This document shows, piece after piece, positions 51,098-61,094 of a stretch of 64,000 nt of DNA; within the stretch, counting starts at the first letter, position 1, and each line of letters starts with the position of its first letter. The position numbers and the translations under genes were made by a program. The stretch is from the NCBI GenBank assembly GCA_040285825.1, contig JAUPSS010000014.1:314337-378336 (forward strand), written 5' to 3'. A model generated the notes under the pieces. It had not been told where the DNA came from and did not search any database. It saw only the letters and a list, made by a program, of their open reading frames with translations. Source of the stretch: Eukaryota sp. TZLM1-RC. Its lineage: Eukaryota; Metamonada: BaSk clade.

Positions 51098-52879
51098 TTA
51101 TTTGGATCCGCAACAAAATGCATTACTCAAATCAACAACTCCTTGGCCTTTGAGTAAAGCTATAACCAAGCCGTCAACTACCATATCATCAACTATAGAA
51201 GAATCCCATTCCAAAACAACTTCATTTTCTTCTCTTCTTAACAAAACATTATTGACTCTGTACTGATCATCTGGTAAAATCTCCACTTCCAATGGAAAAC
51301 ATCTTAACAATTCTCCCAAATCAACATCCGGTAATGGTAACCTCATAGTTTGTAATAACGAAACCTGTTCGTATACAGATTCTTGAACCAAGTCTTCCTC
51401 GGCAACGATAGAGTAATCCAAGTCTTGTTGTAGCAACACTCCATCAATCCTTCCACCTCTAGCAGCAGTTTCAGCTAGAGAACCACGAACCAAGGCCACA
51501 GGGTCATGTTTGAATCTGAGTGACAAAGTTTTGGTATTCTTTGGATTATAAATTTGCATTCCAATTTTACCAAACTGTCGGTGTAAATCATTCTTAAATC
51601 TGGCCATCTCAGTAGCTTCGCCATGAACCAAAACCACGTGTCTTGGGTTCGTTTCAGAGAGAAATTCCTTTGTTTGGGAGGAATCAGAATGTGCGGAGAA
51701 TGATATATTAGAAATGACTTCTATATTACGATCCACTTTCCTACCGTCCAACAATTGTACCTGTAATGGGTCTTTTTGCAGTTGTTTTGCCATGGTACCT
51801 TCTACTGAGTAACCTGGTATTATCACCATGCTTTTAGCATCAGTACACCATCGGTCAAAAAGCTCACGTGATGTTCCTGACTGAAGCATACCAGGGGAAG
51901 CCATAACTACACATGGTTTAGAATCATCAAAACCAACAGATTCTCTCAAATATTTAATATGTTTGAAAACAAAAGGGTTTCGGATATCAAATTCCCTTTG
52001 AATTTCGCTATTCATTGAGCTAATGGAAGACCTGAATAGTGGCATACATCGTTGTGCTAGTGAAGATGCATAGTATATAGGAAATTGTTGAAGTTCAGGA
52101 TGTTGATCCCAAAACTCGTCAAGAATTAATAACAATTCTTGAGCTCTTCCTAAAGCAAATACTGGTATCAAACATCTTCCTCCACGTTTCACAGTCTTTG
52201 CAATGTTCCCCGTGAACTGAGCTTCCCTTTCTTCACGAGGTCTGTGTGTGGTGATACCATAAGTAGATTCACATATAACAACATCAGGTTGAATTTGGGG
52301 GATCTCGGCAGCACATAAATGACGATCTTCGTGCCGGGAAAAATCGCCAGTGTAAAGGATTCGGACTCCGGCTATCTCAATCATCCACATACAGGCCCCC
52401 AGTACATGCCCGGCATTGTAACACCAGAAACGAATCCCGTTGAGTTCACTAACTTGATGGTACTGTACAGCTTTTACCCTCTTGAGTGAGGTTTCAAGGT
52501 CTCGTTCTGTGAATAGAGGGGTTTCAGTGGCTTGGCGAAGGAAGTCAGACATGAGCATACGGAAGACAGAACGAGTGGGGTACGTCATGTAGACTGGTCC
52601 TGTGTAGCTTGTTTGTGTGCAAAAGTAAGGGACGGCTCCTATATGGTCTAAATGAAAATGTGATATGAGGACAGCGTCAATTGTAGAAGGATCTATTGCA
52701 TCAAAAAAGGGTAATTGTTCTTCACCAGTTTCACCTGGGTGAATACCACAGTCAAGCATGACTGTGCGACCTTGATAAGAGACAATAATACATGAACGAC
52801 CAACTTCGCTACCTGCACCAAGAGGAGTAATACGTACAAATTCAGAAGCAAGACGTTTTTCAGGATCAGTTTGTGACAT
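51098..52879 (-). CDS. CPSF3: Cleavage and polyadenylation specificity factor 73-kDa subunit (CPSF73)
   Basis: 593 residues. This is the zinc-dependent endonuclease that cuts pre-mRNA before polyadenylation in the nucleus. The N-terminal metallo-beta-lactamase domain has ITPLGAGSEVGRS, the HFHLDHIG metal motif (about residue 76), NAGHVLGACMW, YTGDFSRHEDRHL and ESTYG. The beta-CASP domain follows, with IPVFALGRAQELLLIL, CVVMASPGMLQSGTSRELF and IIPGYSVEGTMA. SFSAHSDSSQT and VVLVHGEATEMARF complete the RNA-processing beta-CASP signature. The C-terminal domain is shorter than in animals (human about 684 residues). All metal-binding residues that I can check are present. The start at 52879 gives MSQTDPEKR, close to the expected N-terminus. 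Intronless. Confidence 0.95.
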   Translation of the reverse strand: MSQTDPEKRLASEFVRITPLGAGSEVGRSCIIVSYQGRTVMLDCGIHPGETGEEQLPFFDAIDPSTIDAVLISHFHLDHIGAVPYFCTQTSYTGPVYMTYPTRSVFRMLMSDFLRQATETPLFTERDLETSLKRVKAVQYHQVSELNGIRFWCYNAGHVLGACMWMIEIAGVRILYTGDFSRHEDRHLCAAEIPQIQPDVVICESTYGITTHRPREEREAQFTGNIAKTVKRGGRCLIPVFALGRAQELLLILDEFWDQHPELQQFPIYYASSLAQRCMPLFRSSISSMNSEIQREFDIRNPFVFKHIKYLRESVGFDDSKPCVVMASPGMLQSGTSRELFDRWCTDAKSMVIIPGYSVEGTMAKQLQKDPLQVQLLDGRKVDRNIEVISNISFSAHSDSSQTKEFLSETNPRHVVLVHGEATEMARFKNDLHRQFGKIGMQIYNPKNTKTLSLRFKHDPVALVRGSLAETAARGGRIDGVLLQQDLDYSIVAEEDLVQESVYEQVSLLQTMRLPLPDVDLGELLRCFPLEVEILPDDQYRVNNVLLRREENEVVLEWDSSIVDDMVVDGLVIALLKGQGVVDLSNAFCCGSK

Positions 52880-53294
52880 TGATTAAAAGGACAAAGCTGT
52901 CAAAATGTTTAGTTGGAGGAATTTGATAAATGAGGGCTTTGCTATAAATTTCACTTATCATGCATTCCCTTGTGAAATTCGCTCCTGTTTTCAACTTTCT
53001 CAGTGTCTACTCACAGGATGTAAGAGACATGTAGCATCATTTGACAATAGGCTATCTCACTTAAATAAACCTACTGCTTTCACAGAACAAAGCCTCGCGA
53101 CTTAATGTATCTAAGTGGATCTACCAAATGCTACTAAGGTATTTGTAGATCGGTCTCAAAACTGTTTCAAAAAAATCAAAAATAAAATAAAAAATCAAAA
53201 TAAAATATCAGTTTTTCAAAAGTTTTTGTTTCTGTATGCTCAGGTTCCCCACTCATGTCCTCAACAGAGCTTCTGGGCAAATGTATCTTTCCGG
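52880..53294. other. Spacer between CPSF73 start and Fanzor-like relic
   Basis: The presumed CPSF73 promoter region. It contains an A/T-simple stretch near 53168-53212 (repeated AAAATCAAAATAAAA). No gene is recognised. Confidence 0.45.
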
Positions 53295-55259
53295 TCACAA
53301 TTCCGCTTTCTTCTTAATTGGAATATTTTTTGCAGCGGAAATATCTCTGTCATATACTATTTGACACTCAGTACAAATACGCATCTGCCATGAGTCTGCT
53401 TGAATATTCTCGGCCTCGCAACAACAGGAAAGTTTGCTTGTATTAAATTCACTGGTTGACAAGTGCTTCACATCCTTTTGATAACACAACCATTTTTTGA
53501 AAGCCCTTGCTGATCCGTATCGATTGACTTTTCGGCAATGAGAAGGGAAATTAGCAGAACCCACAGCAAGATAGAGTTTATCAGGATGTCCAGCCAGCCT
53601 TTGAAATTTGTTGAGACTCTCTCTTTTCGTCTGCGGTTATCAAATTCTATTATTGTCCATTTCTGGTGATTACTTTCCAAATACACTTTCCTCCTGACCA
53701 AATTCCAATGGTTCAAATATTGGTTGAAATTTTGAACGGAATATTGGTTGGGAGAGTGTTTACTGGGTGAAGGTTGAATTCTAGATGGGTTTTTTATCTC
53801 AATAAACATTTATTTATTAAAAAAAGGTGAAGGTTTTGCCATGTATCTTCTCCCAGTTGGACAAGGGATAACTCCACATTGATTATCATTTAAGAAATAA
53901 CCACATAATCTTGATTGTCCCAGATCAACGCCAATAAGGGACCTTTCAGGTAAAATTTCGACTGTATGTCTACGTCTTCGACGGGGCATTTTTTAGTGCC
54001 CTTCAACTGTGTTTCTCTGGGTTTTTTTTGGCATCAGGGTCACTTTTCATTTCTTTTTTCAATCTTCGTTTCTTTTTCGGTGGTTCATCCAGCTCATTTG
54101 TGTTTTCTGAGTCATTATTTTTACCTTCAAAGGTCAAAAGCAGTTCATTACCATTAGTTTTCAATACAATTTTTTTAAATCTATTTTTCAAATTTTTTCT
54201 GTTGATATTGAATTTTTGGTAAGGACATTGTTTGAATATTCGTTTCAGACATGTATTTTTGATAAACTTTGTTTTGAAAGATGATCCTTCAATAAATGGA
54301 AATATTTTCACAGATTGGAAAACATGTGAAGGTACCTCATGAAATTTAGAGCCTTTATGCGAAGCTAAAGGTATTATCCTAAATTTCTTCCAGCAATGCA
54401 TATAGGAAAAGAAAGTGAGTAAATATTGTGAAATTTTATGATTAAAGAGAAAAAGCTCACCAATTTCCTTTGATGAAAAGGTGATTTTATCATGTTAGGA
54501 CAGTAGGGAGGCAGTGGTAGGAAATCTTTGAAGGAGATTAAAGATAAACTTACTTGCATTTAATAAAAAGCAACTTTCTCTTGAATTATTCAGATTGAAA
54601 TTGATGTAGTGTTCGAGAACAGAATCAACAACTACTTCTACGGGTTGGGCTATGGGTTCATCTGGCAAAATAGAGATAAGATAATTGGCACAGACATTCG
54701 TTTTATTTAGGGCTATACAATGAGCACGATTAAAGTGTTTTGTCCAGGATTGACAAATTTTAGGTAAACTTGTCTTCACGTCAGAGGCCAATTGACGAGC
54801 ACGCACGACAAGCAAGGTAAGGAGAAAGCCCTTTTCTATTAATAAAATTACATTTCTGAGACTGCAGCCAAGCATTGAGAAAAAGATTGAAAGAATTTCT
54901 ATAAGGCACTAAATAATTTTTTTATGAAGAAACAAGAAACCTATCTTGTGGGCATTCAGGAAGAAATCCACTGTTAAAGATATGGAGTAATTGGCTTTGG
55001 CCTTTAGAGGTGCATGGCTTTGGAAAAGAACCAGTGGTGATGACGGTCATAAACAGATACCATACATCTTGTTCCACTAAAGCTCTAGATGCAACGGAAA
55101 ATTTAAAAGAAAAGATTGAAGCAATAAAGAAGCTTCATGACAAGCCTCGGTGACCAAAGGAAGGTCAGTCCGAATTTGTTGCACCGCTGCAAGGGTCAGC
55201 AGCGAGTTAAGTGCACAAGACCGAGTGAATACACGTGAAACAGAGTGGGTGTTTGTCAT
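53295..55259 (-). pseudogene. Fanzor1-like (eukaryotic TnpB homologue) relic
   Basis: A series of minus-strand segments in different frames but collinear. Helical segments come first (55259-55077, and 54875-54495 with NRAHCIALNKTNVCANYLIS). Next is FRIIPLASHKGSKFHEVPSH, then LKTNGNELLLTFEGKN with PPKKKRRLKK, a possible nuclear localisation signal. IGVDLGQSRLCGY (near 53930) stands in the RuvC-I position. KLYLAVGSANFPSHCR and STSEFNTSKLSCCC lead into RICTECQIVYDRDISAAKNI (53325-53380), a zinc ribbon followed by the RuvC-III DxSAAxNI motif. This order matches Fanzor1-type proteins of about 600-700 residues. The N-terminal assignment is less certain than the nuclease part. At least four frame breaks make it non-functional as read, unless introns were missed. 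Confidence 0.68.
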
Positions 55260-55568
55260 GTAGTGAGAATAAACAGCTCATCTATCAAATTTTACACTTG
55301 TCACCCCATTTTCGACTTCTTGTTGCCTGTTCTGGGAGGTTTTTAACCCTTAACTTGGTTTTGGGAGGTTTTCACTATTCCCACACTTTCCCCTCACTTC
55401 ATAAATTAGGTTCTTATTTCCCTCACTCAACTTCTTTTTCGAGCTTTAGGACTCCCCTGTAATCTTTCAACTTCTTTCTATTACTCCCTCAGTTCATGCC
55501 CCACTACTGACCCTCCACAAACTGTAACTTATGCTGCTCTACCACCGACGCCTCAACCGGTACAGTCC

Positions 55569-55826
55569 ATGTACACACCTCCTGCTCCTCGCTCATCCGG
55601 TAATCATACCAGGAAAACTGTCCATGAAAGCTCTGATTGGAAGTTAAACAAAACTGTTAGTCATTCATCAAACAAAAACGCTTCTGTCCCTAGCGTTTCA
55701 CTTGGTTTGAAGCTTTCTAATGGCATCTCGAAGGAAAATGTTAACATTGAGCTAAACGAACGAGAGCTGGAAGCCCTTTTCAATACTGTTGAAGATATCT
55801 CTGTTCATTTAGACAATCTGTATTAA
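55569..55826 (+). CDS. Small hypothetical protein, 85 residues or last exon
   Basis: The ATG at 55569 gives MYTPPAPRSSGNHTRKTV, a Ser/Asn-rich middle, and an amphipathic end (ELNERELEALFNTVEDISVH). The frame is also open upstream to about 55440 with Pro-rich codons. A pyrimidine-rich stretch ending in CAG at 55492 could be a splice acceptor, so this may be the last exon of a longer gene or have a short intron at about 55459-55492. No domain recognised. Confidence 0.45.
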   Translation: MYTPPAPRSSGNHTRKTVHESSDWKLNKTVSHSSNKNASVPSVSLGLKLSNGISKENVNIELNERELEALFNTVEDISVHLDNLY

Positions 55827-56189
55827 AATAAGTTATTTTGTAAATAAATAGTTGATGTTTTTGTTGTTTATTTGAACATTATTGGCACGTTATTATGCTA
55901 AGAAGCTCCTGAACTGTGTGTTCTAGGTTTGCTGTGTTTTATGTCTACACCATGATTGTCTTGAACAATTCTATTGAACAATTTCTATAAGAATAAAAGA
56001 TAACAATTCAACTGCAACATGATAATAATGAAATAAAACAATGTATTGCACAGTAAGAACACCAAACTTTATTCTGTAGATACCAAATACATCATGACTA
56101 GCATCTAGACTGATTGAGTAGCAGTTTCGTTCATTCAATCTAGAATGGTCTTGAAACGATATGAGGTAGCTGAAAAGAAATCAAAGAAG
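55827..56189. other. Intergenic spacer
   Basis: Between the small ORF and the Fanzor-like relic. No coding or RNA signal recognised. Confidence 0.45.
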
Positions 56190-57354
56190 AAGACAAATCG
56201 ATGACCATGATCTCGAATCTTCTCAATTTCAAGATATGAACCTTGCTGCTGCTGATCCAGGGAAATCTGATCTACTCTATTTTTCTGCAAATTTAGCTAC
56301 TGGAATGACTTATTCAAAAAGGCTTGAGAGAGATAAATATGTTCATTTCAAATACACTCAAAATCAACGAAGAGTCGAAAAGTTCCAAATTCAACAGAAT
56401 AAGAAACAGCATACGGAATGACACTCTTATCACATTAAGTAAATTTACTGATAAAGTGATTGATCTATCCAATTATGAACTATCAGAAGAGCAACAACAA
56501 AGAATGGCTTTAAGCAGTATAATTAATCGAATGATTGAAAGAACAATTAGTTTATTAACATGAAAAGTACTTCAAGAAATCAATATTCCCCACAAAATTG
56601 AACACTCATAAAACCTGGGTAATAACAATCAAGCGACTAATTCTGTAGCAGAATGGGAAGCAATTTTATTCCAATTCCCTTCACAAAACTGAAGATTTGA
56701 GAGAGTTATAGAACAGAAACATTTACGAATAACATCATTGCTGAGGTCTAGCATCAAAAACATCAAAAATATTTAGGAAAGTAAGATGATGGGCTGAGAT
56801 TAATCGCACAAGATCTGAGGCGAAGATGATTCAGAGATTTAAATCAGTAATTGGTGATCCCAGCCAAGTAGTTATTGGAATCGGAGACTGGGAACAACGA
56901 AAACACAAGAAATTCAAAGAACCTACCAAAAGAAAAGGACTGAGAATTTTATTTAGAAAGGATAGTTATAGGGTCTTTTGAATTGATCAGTTTTGAACCA
57001 GGTGTTGTTGTTTCAACAGTAAAAAGCAGAGAAAACAGTTGAAACATTCCGATGGTGCAGAAATCCTAGGCCATGGAAGAGACATGAGATGTCTATTCGT
57101 CACGGGCTTACCATGTGTAAATCATGCGAAAGTTTGTGGAATAGAGATCGAAATGCTTCGCTGATTACGTTGGCAGTAATGGAAGCACATGTAAAAGGTG
57201 GAGATAGTCTGGAATACCTACAAAGAGCCAAGGTTGATGAATGTTCAAAGAAAATGGTATCAAGGACAAAATCGTCCACTTCTCAAAAACTCAGTCCCTC
57301 TAAATTGGTGCAAAAAGGACACTTATTTCATTGTTATAGACATCATCTGTAAGA
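56190..57354 (+). pseudogene. Fanzor-like (eukaryotic TnpB homologue) relic, best preserved of its type here
   Basis: RuvC-I reads AADPGKSDLLYF (Asp at 56254-56256), followed by LERDKYVHFKYTQNQRR, then a helical part near 56420-56560 (LSNYELSEEQQQRMALSSII). FKSVIGDPSQVVIGIGDWEQ at about 56840-56897 is the RuvC-II region, with Gly-Asp in place of the bacterial Glu. KFKEPTKRKGLRILF and CCCFN follow. HGLTMCKSCESLWNRDRNAS (about 57100-57160) gives the zinc-ribbon CxxC and the RuvC-III Asp. The three catalytic regions lie in three different frames, with several stops, so it is inactive as read. A shared tail to 57354 reaches the start codon of the IQ-motif gene. TnpB/Fanzor homology is inferred from the DPGK...zinc ribbon...NRDxNA order. 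Confidence 0.75.
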
Positions 57355-58347
57355 ATGGAATATGGACTCAAAGGGCTTCAGAGGTCCTCTACAAACATGC
57401 CATTAGAACTTACCCCTCCTTCTGCTCTTTTTAAAGAAGATGAACTTCCGGGTTTACTTAATGTAGCCCGGCAACATCTTGCAGCATTTGTCATTCAACG
57501 ATCCTACCGTGCATACCGCTCTATGAAACTTCTTCAATCTTATTGTTCAGATCCTGCTAGCTATCCTCACTTCATGCGTTGTGTTAAAACCCTTCAGCGA
57601 GCAGTGCGATCCCATCTTCAACGAAAGATTATTTCAAACTCTATTTCTTCTATTCCTTGTCACCAACATACTTCTAGTCCCAAGTATCTGCCAGAAGATG
57701 AATTTATGAATGAATATTGTATGATGTTTAGTGAATCACAGAATAAAGCACATTCTCCTCCACCGTCCCCAGAGGTGGCTCCCTCTTCTTTTCCCATTGA
57801 AGATTTCATGGATGATTATGTCCAGGAAAATTCACAGTTAGAGTTTGGAGAGGACAGTTCTAACCCCAGCCCTAACCCTAACCCTAACCTTTGTTTAACA
57901 GACGATGATCCTGAAACAATCGATGATGCAAACCTTATAAGTAAGGAAGCTATTAGTGATAGTCCTAATGTACCTCCACCAGATGATGAAAAGCTTCTTT
58001 TTGACTCTTACATCATTATAGATCACGATGACGAATCACCTCATTCACCTCCCATTTCTTTATCAGTCCATGACTTTTGTCCCCCTTCAGAACATTCTTC
58101 TCCTTGTACAACTCCCCCAGAACCAGTAAAGAAGACCTTTCCCACTCCCCCGTTATCACCTGAGAATTGTCAATTCCAAGTCCACTCTGATGTTCAAATA
58201 GAAGCCTTATCGCCAAGAACCCCGACAGGCTCTGTGTCGGGTGAAGAAGCTTTGAATGAGGAGAATAGGCCAAGGGAAGTTGCTGAAGTAGAGGATGTGC
58301 AGAATAAACGACGGGGTTGGTTCTTCTTTAGGTGTTGTTGTGGATAG
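57355..58347 (+). CDS. IQ-motif protein with acidic Pro/Ser-rich region and Cys-rich C-terminus
   Basis: 330 residues from the ATG at 57355; an ATG at 57397 (MPLELTPPSAL) is an alternative start. HLAAFVIQRSYRAYRSMKLL (about residues 41-60) fits an IQ calmodulin-binding motif, and CVKTLQRAVRSHLQRKI (about 81-97) may be a second, weaker one. The rest is acidic and Pro/Ser-rich and probably disordered, including PSPNPNPNL, encoded by CCCTAA-like hexamers near 57865-57890. The protein ends GWFFFRCCCG; the terminal cysteine cluster beside aromatic residues could be lipid-modified. This suggests a calmodulin-binding, possibly membrane-associated adaptor. The start lies at the end of a Fanzor-like relic. 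Confidence 0.75.
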   Translation: MEYGLKGLQRSSTNMPLELTPPSALFKEDELPGLLNVARQHLAAFVIQRSYRAYRSMKLLQSYCSDPASYPHFMRCVKTLQRAVRSHLQRKIISNSISSIPCHQHTSSPKYLPEDEFMNEYCMMFSESQNKAHSPPPSPEVAPSSFPIEDFMDDYVQENSQLEFGEDSSNPSPNPNPNLCLTDDDPETIDDANLISKEAISDSPNVPPPDDEKLLFDSYIIIDHDDESPHSPPISLSVHDFCPPSEHSSPCTTPPEPVKKTFPTPPLSPENCQFQVHSDVQIEALSPRTPTGSVSGEEALNEENRPREVAEVEDVQNKRRGWFFFRCCCG

Positions 58348-58564
58348 TTTGGATTTGTTTTTTTTTCTTTTAGATTTTGTACATTAGATTAGGTTGTCTT
58401 TGTGTAATTAATTACCCCTATGGTTTTGTAAATTATATCCTTCTCGATGTTTACAATATCATTTACTGTCTTGGCACTTTGAACACCTATGTGAATGATT
58501 CAATCAACGGAAATTTACTCCAATTTCAAATTGGGAATTTCAAAAAAATTCTTGCAGAATTTCG

Positions 58565-59410
58565 ATGACATCCGTTCCAAACTTTTCACCTATTTATGGA
58601 CTTGCCAGAAAGGCCTCACTATGTGAAGAAGTTTTGAACAGGATGCCATCTGCCCGTCCTGCCCCGACCATCATTGCTATTGGTATTTCTATACCGTTTT
58701 AACTAACTTTAGCTGGTGGTACGGCCAGTGGGAAAACTACTCTCTGTCGCAAGATTGTTGATATGCTTGGTCTCGAAAAGTCCCGAGTTGCCATCATTTC
58801 TCAAGACAGTTTCTACAAGGTCTTGTCTGAAGAAGAAAGAAATCTCCTCAAGCAAGGACTCTACAACTTTGATTCCCCAGACGCTTTTGACAAGCCTCTA
58901 TTTATAGACACTCTGGCTCGCCTTCGTGAGGGAAAGGCAGCTGATATTCCCACTTATGATTACACCACAAGTTCCCGTGCTCCTCAAGTGACTCGAGTCG
59001 AACTTGTTGAATGTGTCCTCGTGGAAGGAATCTTAACCCTAGCACCAGAATATGTACATCTCTATGACATGAAACTTTTTGTGGACACTGATAGTGATGT
59101 CAGATTAGCACGAAGAATTCGTCGTGATACTGCTGAAAGGGGAAGATCTGTGGAATCTGTATTGACCCAGTACATTACCCACGTGAAGCCCTCTTATGAT
59201 CAGTACGTCAAACCCTGCAAAAGGCATGCAGACCTAGTCATTCCTTGGGGTGCTGAGAACAAGGTTGCAGTAAAATTGATTACTCGCCAGATACAGCATG
59301 TCCTAAATGCAGGTTCTCTTTCTAGAACTGTTCCTGAAAGGGCTGCATCTCGTTCTAGTCACTCTTCAGTCAGTGATGATCCAGTAGATATTGCTGGAGA
59401 ATTCTTTTAG
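58565..59410 (+). CDS. UCK: Uridine/cytidine kinase, two exons
   Basis: Exon 1 is 58565-58682 and exon 2 is 58713-59410, giving 271 residues, close to the family's usual 260-280. It phosphorylates uridine or cytidine to UMP or CMP in cytosolic pyrimidine salvage. Joining the exons gives the P-loop IAIAGGTASGKTTLC. Other marks are ISQDSFYKVL, YNFDSPDAFD, PTYDYTTSSR (nucleoside-binding region), VLVEGIL, KLFVDTDSDVRLARRIRRD (lid arginines) and VKPSYDQYVKPCKRHADLVI. The intron splits the P-loop after the first base of an Ala codon. A Ser/Arg-rich tail follows the catalytic domain. Without splicing the P-loop is lost, so the intron call is well supported. Confidence 0.92.
58683..58712 (+). other. 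30-nt spliceosomal intron in the uridine kinase gene
   Basis: It begins GTATTTC and ends ACTTTAG, with a CTAAC branch-site-like motif (TTAACTAACTTTAG) about 10 nt before the end. Removing it restores the GGTASGKTT P-loop in frame. It is the only intron I can place with confidence in the window. Confidence 0.88.
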
Positions 59411-60373
59411 TGTTTAGTCTTTTTATCTAAGTTGTTGTTGATAAACTACAACTCCATCCTCAGTTTTGGCAATTAATCTGCAGACGTTTTTGGGATTTTT
59501 CTCTCTATTTTGATTGCCGTTAGCATTTTTCTTGTGAATAAAATATCCTTAATTTTTTGGTTTTTTATCTATTTGAGTTGGAATTCGATAATTGCTACTG
59601 CGAAAGTTGAAAACTTAAACTTAAAAACACAGAATTATAACTCTTCCAAGTTAATACTGTTACTATGGGGAAATCTTTAGGGGTTAAAATGTCTTTGGAT
59701 TGGTTTTGATCAACATCAATAACAGAGCCAATTATAAGAAGATTACTATAAAATATTGATGAAGATTTTTATTTCGGGTGGTATTATGTACTTATTCTGT
59801 TTATTTATTAAAAATAGACTGTATCGGTCATTCCTCAAAGATAAACAACCACCAAAGTACCATCAAGCATCAAGGTGTACGATTGGTTGTGTCCAAAAGC
59901 CATATATATAAGTTACAAATGCTAAAACAATGGTAAAGAAACAATTTGAAATATATAATACCAAATTTATAACGTTGAAAGTGGGTTTATCCTTGCTTGA
60001 GAAGAACAAGGCTGTCTTTTTCACTGTTCTGTTTCAACTGTTTGATGGAAAAATAGTGATGTTTGAGGAACAATAACGAATTACTCTTTGTAAACACTAC
60101 AAACATCTACAAACATTATGTTCATTCATAAATTATGGTTGTTGAATTCAAAAGCACAGTCAAAATTTTCACAGGTTTTTTTCATAATGTTTATTTATTA
60201 ACCAACTTATATATCAGCATATAAATAATTCATCTCTCCCAAAACAAAACAACTAAATACAACTCTCTCAAGTGTTCTATTGAACCAAATTATATAAAGC
60301 AGTTGAGTGTTTCAAATTAGAATTATGTTTTGTATTTAATAATGTTTACATTCGCAACTGATACTTTACAAAT
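59411..60373. other. Intergenic region between uridine kinase and the 5S array
   Basis: AT-rich, about 960 bp. No gene recognised. From about 60240 to 60373 it already resembles the 5S spacer (GTTTTGTATTTAATAATGTT, CATTCGCAACTG), marking the left edge of the array. Confidence 0.55.
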
Positions 60374-60492
60374 GGATGCGGCCATACTTGGTCTATAGTA
60401 CCGGATCCCATTCCGAATTCCGAAGTTAAGGGGCCACAGCCCTGGTTAGTAGTTGGGTGGGAGACCACCAGCGAACACTGGGTGCTGCATCC
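60374..60492 (+). rRNA. 5S ribosomal RNA, array copy 1
   Basis: 119 nt from GGATGCGGCCATACT to GGTGCTGCATCC, whose ends pair as helix I. The internal promoter region (GAAGTTAAG, AGTAGTTGGGTGGGAGACC) is recognisable, and TTTT follows directly as a Pol III terminator. This edge copy is the most divergent: AGTACCGG instead of AGCACCGG, and CAGCCCTGGTTAG instead of CAGGCCTGGTCAG. Confidence 0.93.
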
Positions 60493-60733
60493 TTTTAACT
60501 TTTGTTTGGATTATTATTTCATTATTGAAATTTCCTTGATCTTTTCAAGATCGCATTTGTGTGATTTATGGTCTTAACATTTTTTGAAAACAAAACATCT
60601 CTTCGAATTTTGAAAAAATCAATTAAAACCAGTGTTTTATTGAATTAAATTGCATCAAACAGTTGATAATTTCAAATTAGAATTATGTTTTGTATTTAAT
60701 AATGTTTACATTCGCAACTGGTACTTTACAATT

Positions 60734-60853
60734 GGATGCGGCCATACTTAGATCTATAGCACCGGATCCCATTCCGAATTCCGAAGTTAAGCGGCCACAG
60801 GCCTGGTCAGTAGTTGGGTGGGAGACCACCAGCGAACACTGAGTGCTGCATCC
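60734..60853 (+). rRNA. 5S ribosomal RNA, array copy 2 (variant class)
   Basis: 120 nt. It has ACTTAGATCTATAG where most copies have ACTTGGTCTATAG (one extra base), and ends GAGTGCTGCATCC. The sequence after it is ATATAAC, with the first T4 run about 8 nt downstream. It shares these differences with copy 5. Confidence 0.88.
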
Positions 60854-61094
60854 ATATAACTTTTGTTTGGATTATTATTTCTTTACTGAAATTTCCTTGA
60901 CCTTTTCAAGATCGCATTTGTGTGATTTATAGTCTTAACATTTTTTGAAAACAAAACATCTCATTGAATTTTGAATAATTCAATTAAAACCAGTGTTTTA
61001 TTGAACCAAATTGTACCAAACAGTTGGTGATTTCACATTAAAATTATGTTTTGTATTTAATAATGTTGACATTCGCAACTGGTACTTTACAATT

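Noticed and set aside
57862-57895. CCCTAA repeats as evidence of a nearby telomere
   Set aside because: Only about three hexamers, inside a well-formed coding frame, with genes and an rDNA array continuing beyond.
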